From assembly GCA_025642075.2 (NCBI GenBank), contig JAODUO010001807.1, positions 101,524-165,523 of the forward strand: DNA of 64,000 nt. Direction: 5' to 3'. The position numbers and the translations under genes were made by a program. Of this stretch, positions 58,101-64,000 are shown one piece after another. The stretch is from Ridgeia piscesae (taxonomy: Eukaryota > Annelida > Polychaeta > Sabellida > Siboglinidae). The notes below the pieces were generated by a model that was not told where the DNA came from, searched no databases, and saw only the letters and a list, made by a program, of their open reading frames with translations. The first letter of the stretch is position 1, and each line of letters begins with the position of its first letter.

Positions 58101-58684
58101 AATGACCATGAGTGACCATGCATTGTCACAATACGTCTAGACATATCTATCTGAGCTCCAGCTAAAACATCGCATCCTAAGATCATGTTCTGATTTAAAT
58201 CGTCTACAATACGAACTTTAACAGGCTGTCTGACATGATCAATACGTATTTCTGTTTCACCAATTACAGTTACGACCTGTCCATTTACACCTTGCAAATC
58301 AGGAGCCGGCTGCACAAATAGTGACCGGTGAGAAGCTCTGGCAATTGTATGATACACATTACGCTGTAACAAAGAACAAGTAGCCCCCGTGTCTATTAGA
58401 GCTGTGACTAAGACACCAGTTATCGTAATGTGTATGCAGGGTCTTCCTGACGGAGTCTCTGTTGCAGCGGTCGGAAGTTTCCCGGATGTCGTGACGTGTG
58501 AGGCGACTGGACTGCGGACATCCGGTAGGAGCGCGGTTGCTTCGCTGACGGGCGATACTCGGTCTGCGCGGCGCGTAGGTGTTCCGTCGGCTGGCGAGCG
58601 TCCGTCGTATTGAAGAAGCGTCTGGGACGTTTTAAGACCGGGTATTCTCGCTGAATGTGACCGGCTACACCACAGCGATAGCAA
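55098..58684 (-). pseudogene. pol: Pol polyprotein of the Ty3/gypsy element (PR-RT-RH-IN)
   Basis: Domains in order: aspartic protease (ALIDTGATCSLL, about 58,420-58,370); RT with IPKKDGTTRFCVDYRKLN (about 57,810), an in-frame TGA at 57,691-57,689, ALDLRSGYHQI just after it, and MPFGLATAPSWFQRIMD. The catalytic box is YLYD at 57,478-57,467 where YVDD is expected, a single-base change of the first Asp. RNase H has LYTDASDVAVGAIL and IFCDHNPLKYL. Integrase has an HHCC finger (HKEVGH...CPICQ, about 56,400-56,290), the first Asp in SADLSGPY, a frameshift near 56,040, ITDNGLEF and the Glu-bearing KERSHR in a second frame (56,103-55,888), and a C-terminal piece in a third frame (56,027-55,098) ending in an SH3-like region (KIGDSVVVL...WVKHQTPGKTKMIHRDRFR). 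Confidence 0.85.
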
Positions 58685-59574
58685 ACCGGAAGCGCACGGG
58701 GCAGCTGAGATTTACGCGCACCTTCAGTTCCGAATTGTCCGTAATTAATGTCAAGCCTATGAAAACCACGGGGCGAATTAGCTGCTTCCATTTTAGCAAT
58801 TTTTGAGGAAATCCTTTCCTGACTATTTAGCACTTTTTTCAGGAGAGCAGAGACCTCCTGCGTGGGGTGATCAGACGGTGATGAAGTTATAGGTCCGGCT
58901 GACCCCACTTCCATGGGTTCTTCAACCCGCGAATTTAAACCTAGTTTGCTAACAGCATCTTTGCGTTCATACGCAAGCGCGGCTTCCAAATTTTCAGGAT
59001 TGCCGTCTTGAATTAGTTTTATTGCTATTTCAGTCGACGCAAGGCCACGAGCATAACTCCGAATTAGAATGCGCGTTTGATCGGCATTTCGTTCAGCAAC
59101 CGGAAAAGCCCGGTCCGCACTATCGCGAAAACGCCTGTTAAAGGAAGCTTCCAGTTCGAAAGGTGATTGCTTTATTTTTTTCTAATTCATCTCTTAGTGC
59201 GCCCTGTTCGTCAACGCACAGAAACGATTGCTGAGCAATCCTGAGCATGGGACTGCAGAGCGTGCAACTTGCTCCCTCGTAACGTAAGCCTGAATAAAAC
59301 GTTCCACCTCATTGCGAAGACTACCTGAAATTGTACTGGTGACAATTTCGATCAGTTGAGTGTCCTGGGCCCGATTGGCAGCCAGAGCAATTTCTTGGAG
59401 CCACGTGCGGGTGGAGACAACCTCAGATCCATCGCAAAGAGAGGTCTGTTTAACAAGCTAATCAACGAGGTGGCGTGTCGCCGCCCTGTCATAATCCAGC
59501 TGTCGCTCGGCGCGGTTTTCTTGAAAGTTATTAGCAAAGAAGGTGCAAAAATTACGCAGCTGTTCGTTATTCAT
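58420..59574 (-). pseudogene. gag: Gag of the Ty3/gypsy element
   Basis: The likely start is the ATG at 59,574 (MNNEQLRNFCTFF). A capsid-like region follows, with WLQEIALAANRAQDTQLIEI near 59,380, then IRSYARGLASTEIAIKLIQD and NLEAALAYERKDAV just before 58,960. The final piece (58,989-58,420) carries a zinc knuckle CYRCGVAGHIQREY, in which the last Cys of the CCHC set is Tyr. There is an in-frame TAG at 59,460-59,458 and a frame change near 59,190. It overlaps the pol frame by about 260 bp. A separate 84-codon frame lies upstream (59,906-59,652), possibly leader sequence. Confidence 0.7.
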
Positions 59575-60139
59575 ATTCGTGGTTTATAAATTCACAGGAC
59601 AATCGGAACACGGTACGGTAAATATAACAGCAAGTACTTACCCCGTTCCGCTTATCGGTCGACGTCGAGTTCGTCTGGACGGAACGCCGACATCTTGTTG
59701 AGTTTTTCGATCGCGGACAAGAGGATGGGGGCGTCCGCCGGCAAACGAGGGGTGTAGTCGTGTGTTGAAGGAGAGTCGTCGCGGATCAGTTCGGGCGGTG
59801 TAGGTGGTAAAGGAAGGGCACGCGCTTCCTCGAAGGTGAGGAGAGGGTAGTCGATGGTGATGATGGTGTATGAAGGAACGGGAGACGAAGAGCCAGGTTT
59901 TACCATTGTGAGTAAACTGGACTTCGTAACGTGCTCCTATATAGCGCTCGCCACTATGATGTCCTCAACCTAGCCCCTAATGAGTGTTATGCAATACTCC
60001 ACCTTAGAGATATCGGTTGCGACTGGTTTACACTACTCGCATGTCAGGTAGTTACATCTAGCGACCTACCTCAGGATCGGCCACCATCGCAACTCCCCAC
60101 AACACACAAGCAGTGTAGTGTCTCTTCAAGATTCAATAA

Positions 60140-60609
60140 CTGCAGAAGTCCAAGTTCGGCTTGGTAGCAAACACGTTTTTATTCCTCCCAATACACAGTA
60201 CAAACATCTTCCATCTCTTCTTTTCTCTCCTCTCTCGTCTCTTCCTTCCCTAGGCTTATATGCTATCTGCCAAGAGGCAGTCACTAACTAGACATGCATT
60301 TCCTTATTTAGTTAGGCTATCTGCGCAACTCTCTGGCTAAGCTTCGGACAAGGCTCGGACTCCCCTCTCGGTAGGTCCGAGAGATAATAATAGTCTGGCT
60401 GTGCTTCTTCCTATAGTGCGGCTAAGGCCAACTAGAATAGCACTACTGACCCTCCCAGCAGTGCCACCTACGGCCAACAAGAATAGCAACCCATTATCGT
60501 CGCTAATAACCTACAGCCACTAGTCCAGCTATCTACGACTTATGGTGTCTTGCTTCCTACTTCGTGCTTTCATATCTCTGCTTCAAAATATATCCTTGCG
60601 ATTCTTACA
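60140..60609 (-). repeat. 5' LTR (plus-strand right copy)
   Basis: Nearly identical to 52,270-52,739. It starts TGTAAGAATC next to the ATAT duplication at 60,610. The inner end near 60,144 is less certain because the two copies diverge 3-4 bases from that edge. No tRNA primer-binding site was recognised just inside it. Confidence 0.85.
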
Positions 60610-60613
60610 ATAT

Positions 60614-61275
60614 GAATAAACGTGTCCAGACTTGTTTCGGTATGAACACTACGTCACAGATACAATGTAATACATTGGTTTTTTGTATTTACCGCTGGTT
60701 ACCTAGCAACCAATAGTTGAACCGGCGGTGCACTTGCAAGTCGCACAGTCGACGGCAAATATCTCCTACACCTACAGCTGACGCGGTGACTTGCCGTAGC
60801 GTAGAGTACCAACCACTTGCAATACTACAACGTCGTCCACTGGAGCACTGTAACTGATGCTGACTGAGCCAGCTTCCCTCGATGAGAACTGACAGCACCC
60901 GACTGCCAGGGCAGCAAGCTACGGTAGATAGACAAGCACCGTGTTACACCCGCACTGGATATGGAGGACCAGGTATGTAATCAAACTAGATATTTAGTCG
61001 CATACGTAGGAAAGAAACCATGAGAACGTGACTTATGTGGCCTACATACTGGACATGACTCCCTTCCTCTTTCCACCCTTCCTCCGTGCCGCTCCGCCCC
61101 AGAATCGCCTCTTGGCTATTTTTGGAGAACGTATCGTATGTGACCTACGTACTAGACATGGTTGCGACGCGTGAACTACAATTTTTGTATTGGGGAAGAT
61201 CTATGTGACCTACATACTGGACATGAAGTGATACCATCATATGAATAAACGTGTCCATACTTGACTGGTTAGGAA
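60614..61275. repeat. Short-repeat block, right arm
   Basis: Mirror of 27,165-27,780, but with the segments in a partly different order: GGTTACCTAGCAACCAATAG (inverse of 27,190), the AGCCAGCTTCCCTCGATGAG segment (inverse of 27,645), ACTGGATATGGAGGACCAGG (inverse of 27,553) and three inverse copies of AGTATGTAGGTCACATAGG. No gene. Confidence 0.6.
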
Positions 61276-61639
61276 CATTCTTATTTATCGAGCAGCTCCT
61301 GAAATAGCCTGTTTTCCACTTATGCTACGGTTTGTGTGATATAGCTTATGCATATGAGTAAACTTGCTCCTAATAGAAAAATAGTACTAGCGAAAATAAA
61401 ATTAGTATCCCCAAATGCACTAAATATAAAACCATAATCGTGTAGTCAGACAGTGTTTGAATATTAATATTGTGGTCCATGCACATAGTTCACAATTGTT
61501 CTTGACACTTTTTAACATAACACGTAATACATATTTATTTAACACTTTTATAATACTTTTTGTATAACAAATAACCACTATATATTGGTTTGATTACCCA
61601 GGCATAGATAATCTACGACACCCAACTGTATAATAGTAA

Positions 61640-61646
61640 TATATAT

Positions 61647-61714
<68 letters not shown>
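61640..61714. repeat. (TA)n tract, right arm
   Basis: TA run with one phase change, the counterpart of the much longer arrays at 25,041-25,548. Confidence 0.95.
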
Positions 61715-61717
<3 letters not shown>

Positions 61718-61882
61718 AATTGTTTAGTGTATATACAGTTCACGACCCTTAGGAAGATAACATGTATTTTTTAAATAGGTTATCGTGAATAAATAATATT
61801 TATTATTGTGATGTTTTAATTGTAAACCTAGGAAGCTAACCATACGCACCGATAAAATCCGTACAACCGTTCAACAACAACA

Positions 61883-62359
61883 TCAAATAACAGTCAAATA
61901 TAACACGGCCACCGAGGCCAGGAGACCGAGAATGACGGCATCAAGTGTGGCCGCGGCGGCATGGTCAGCGCCGCTAATCACCGTCACCGTCGCATCTTCG
62001 GTGCATTCTCCTTTCCACCACTTCTTCGTTAGACGTTCAATTTCCCCGCTGCCATACAAATGCAAAATCGCCTTATCGACCACATCTTTTATTTTGGAAT
62101 GCATTTGAAGACCCCATCCTACAAACGCGCCACCGAACGTTCCTATTTCCACAAGATTGCACGGTTTCTTTAATATCCTGTGGTACTCTAGAGTGTTAGA
62201 ATCTGAATGAAATGCGAAATCACCATTGGATTGTCGCACGCGTTCCACGCCCTCCTTCGCAGATGTTACGGTGAGATTGCTCACCTGGGGAAATAGAAAG
62301 AACGCGAGCTGCGTTACACGACAGAGCAGACTACAAAGGAATAATACCATAGCGGCCAT
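61883..62359 (-). CDS. Ionotropic glutamate receptor-like ligand-binding (S2) exon, inverted copy
   Basis: It has the same architecture as 24,329-24,793: acceptor CTATTTCCCCAG at about 62,286, EGVERV, CNLVEIGTFGG, VDKAILHLYGSGEIERL and KKWWKGEC, then a hydrophobic end. The frame is open over its whole length. Relative to the left copy I count about 13 changed residues (for example Y to F twice, K to E, KD to MH) but only about two silent changes. The left copy's TAG is TTG here, adding LTVI before the stop. The first 24 codons probably belong to the upstream intron. Confidence 0.65.
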   Translation of the reverse strand: MAAMVLFLCSLLCRVTQLAFFLFPQVSNLTVTSAKEGVERVRQSNGDFAFHSDSNTLEYHRILKKPCNLVEIGTFGGAFVGWGLQMHSKIKDVVDKAILHLYGSGEIERLTKKWWKGECTEDATVTVISGADHAAAATLDAVILGLLASVAVLYLTVI

Positions 62360-62661
62360 TTAAATATAACAAATAGTGGTTCGACGTTATTAAATGCAAA
62401 TTACGGTGTGTTTCACCTGCTATCTGTAGTGTAATGAATATGCCTTTATTAACAAATTATAAAATTATTATGTATATAATAAAACACAACATTTTTATAG
62501 AAAATTATAAATAAATGTACAATAGATTTTACACATTTAAATTAATTTATAATTAATAATACATTACACAGATTATTATACAAATATGTTTTGTTATATT
62601 AATACAGACATCTAATATTACCCCATTAAAAAAATAATAAACAAATTGTAGTTTTCACATA

Positions 62662-62805
<144 letters not shown>

Positions 62806-62956
62806 ACCTAATTCCTGTTGATCATTAGTGATATTAATAGCTTTTAAGGGTGTCCTTCTCTAGAATGAATGAATCCACTTACAAATGTACCCCCTGTAGC
62901 GGGGTGGGAATATCCAGGTTTTCATGCAAATTGCGCACTTGGTGACAAGTTTTTGT

Positions 62957-63085
62957 AATTTGGCATGGTGGTATGGGCATAAGGTTTTCAAAAACCTCCG
63001 CATACAAGTTGGGGTAGCCCCCTAGTGGCCGGTATGCGCAAAATCGAATATGGCCGCCGAAGCCCGTGATCTAAAATAGAAATGG
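62957..63085. repeat. Second copy of the dispersed repeat at 13,345-13,470
   Basis: Same strand and nearly the same sequence (GGTATGGGCATAAGG through AATATGGCCGCCGAAGCC). The left arm lacks this portion, reading from GGCATGATGTTAGGTA directly into TA-rich sequence. Confidence 0.7.
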
Positions 63086-63499
63086 CTTATCTTGGTATAC
63101 AGCACTTTCAAGTTATACATAAACGTGTAGTTTATTGGGGGAACATTTCAAGTTATTTTCGTTTTAGTCATTACAGGTGAAATATGTTTTTCGTGATATT
63201 TTCGTGATAAAAATGTATCACTCAGGAACTGAATCACAATGACATATTATATATAATTATCTATATTGTGTTATCATCTACAGACGACAGTCATCTAGTA
63301 GTGTGTATTCAGCATCTAATTCTGATTTGTTTATCTGTTTGCAGCTCATGCATAAGGTGTAACCTGTTTTTGCAGGAACATTTTCAGGAAAAATGAAGCT
63401 ATTACTCTATTTTTATTTGTCGAACACATTATCAGTCCGATGTTATTCATACAAAGATAGTCGCTATATTATATTACCTGGCTCCATGTACTCAAAGTA

Positions 63500-64000
63500 C
63501 AATCATATGATCATTACTGCCGCGATGATTATGGGCCGCATGAGCCCATGGAGATGTGGGAGAAGCGGCTGATCAGCAATGTGCCAACAATAAACTACTG
63601 GACGTCAGTGAGAGAGTATCTGCTCATCAACTGCCGTTTCGTCAATGGTCAGCGACTGGGTGATTGGTTGCTCACTCTGAATGTATGCGATGAGATTTGT
63701 CCATGTTTTTTCGCTTTCGGACACCCAAACTATGTCCGCTGGGTGCCAGTCTTCTTGAGGGACATGGCGCGGTTACCAGAGACCCACCCATCAGTCCATG
63801 AGGCGTTTATGGCAGTGAAGTTCATCGTGCAACGTTGCGACAAGAAGTCTTCACTTGACCAGAGCCAAGAGCACAGCATTCACTTTCTGAAGGAAGATAG
63901 TGGAGCAAAGGGCATATACGGACAGCAGGAATCTAAGCAGGTCATCGAGCTCTCCAAACATGAAGTACTAAGGGCCATTGATGGGTTTGAATATGCCTGT
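63500..64000 (+). pseudogene. CXC-domain / FEN1-like family protein, copy 4 (runs off the window)
   Basis: The plus-strand frame YDHYCRDDYGPHEPMEMWEKRL continues through VPTINYWTSVREYLLINCRF, AFGHPNYVRWVPVFLRDMAR and IVQRCDKKSSLDQSQEHSIHF to the last base. It is almost identical to copy 3, with a few replacements (GLYG to GIYG, KPEV to KHEV, DEFEY to DGFEY). It is open to the window edge, so its core and CXC state cannot be judged. Whether it is a gene or another pseudogene depends on sequence beyond 64,000. Confidence 0.7.

Larger units (their letters stand above)
52270..60609 (-). mobile_element. Env-bearing Ty3/gypsy LTR retrotransposon
   Basis: Two direct LTRs of about 470 bp bound an 8.3-kb element on the minus strand with gag, pol and a third, envelope-like reading frame. 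ATAT flanks both outer edges (52,266-52,269 and 60,610-60,613), a 4-bp target duplication. The LTRs differ at about six positions by eye, so the insertion is young relative to its surroundings. All three genes are broken by point stops or frameshifts. The left arm of the inverted duplication carries the uninterrupted site near 27,275-27,295. Confidence 0.85.

Overview
The window is animal nuclear DNA with no compact gene array. It is AT-rich, with long (TA)n, (TACA)n and (GTGTG)n tracts, spliced transposase remnants, a tRNA-derived SINE, and many classes of transposable element nested in one another. The mixture (Penelope, CR1-type LINEs, PIF/Harbinger, hAT, an env-bearing Ty3/gypsy element, and a multicopy CXC-domain family common in marine invertebrate genomes) suggests a marine invertebrate, most likely a lophotrochozoan. 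I cannot name the species.

Layout. 1-5.4 kb: a degenerate minus-strand copy of a multicopy family with a nuclease-like core (HEEADTR, VDTxV and TGCDT-GKGKKTAW-like motifs) and a C-terminal Tesmin/TSO1-like CXC domain. 5.6-8.9 kb: a diverged interspersed repeat built on a GCCAT...ATGGC palindrome. 8.9-11.0 kb: a Penelope-like element split by a 5'-truncated LINE. 12.1-13.3 kb: a second degenerate copy of the CXC family. 13.8-17.0 kb: an old DNA transposon carrying seven copies of one 15-mer. 17.2-21.7 kb: a PIF/Harbinger element that splits a third CXC-family copy (17.0-17.24 kb plus 21.7-23.4 kb).

From about 22.8 kb to the end the window is a large, diverged, interrupted inverted duplication. 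The left arm is about 22.8-35.3 kb, the right arm about 48.8-64.0 kb, and the loop between them about 13.5 kb. Each arm carries, in mirrored order, a CXC-family copy, a glutamate-receptor ligand-binding exon, (TA)n tracts, a block of short repeats, and a LINE with an L1-ORF1-like first ORF. The arms differ by later events. A hAT element (27,841-29,568), a 1.3-kb block and a 45-bp micro-insertion are only on the left. An 8.3-kb env-bearing Ty3/gypsy element (52,270-60,609) is only on the right. The loop holds a CR1-like LINE, a hAT-type element with a second one nested in it (each with its 8-bp target duplication), a SINE and a MITE-like copy.

Nearly every coding region is broken. The only frames that look intact and host-derived are the two glutamate-receptor-like exons. 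The CXC family with a FEN1/XPG-like core is the most interesting candidate for an under-described mobile or selfish gene family. That reading rests on motif comparison by eye.
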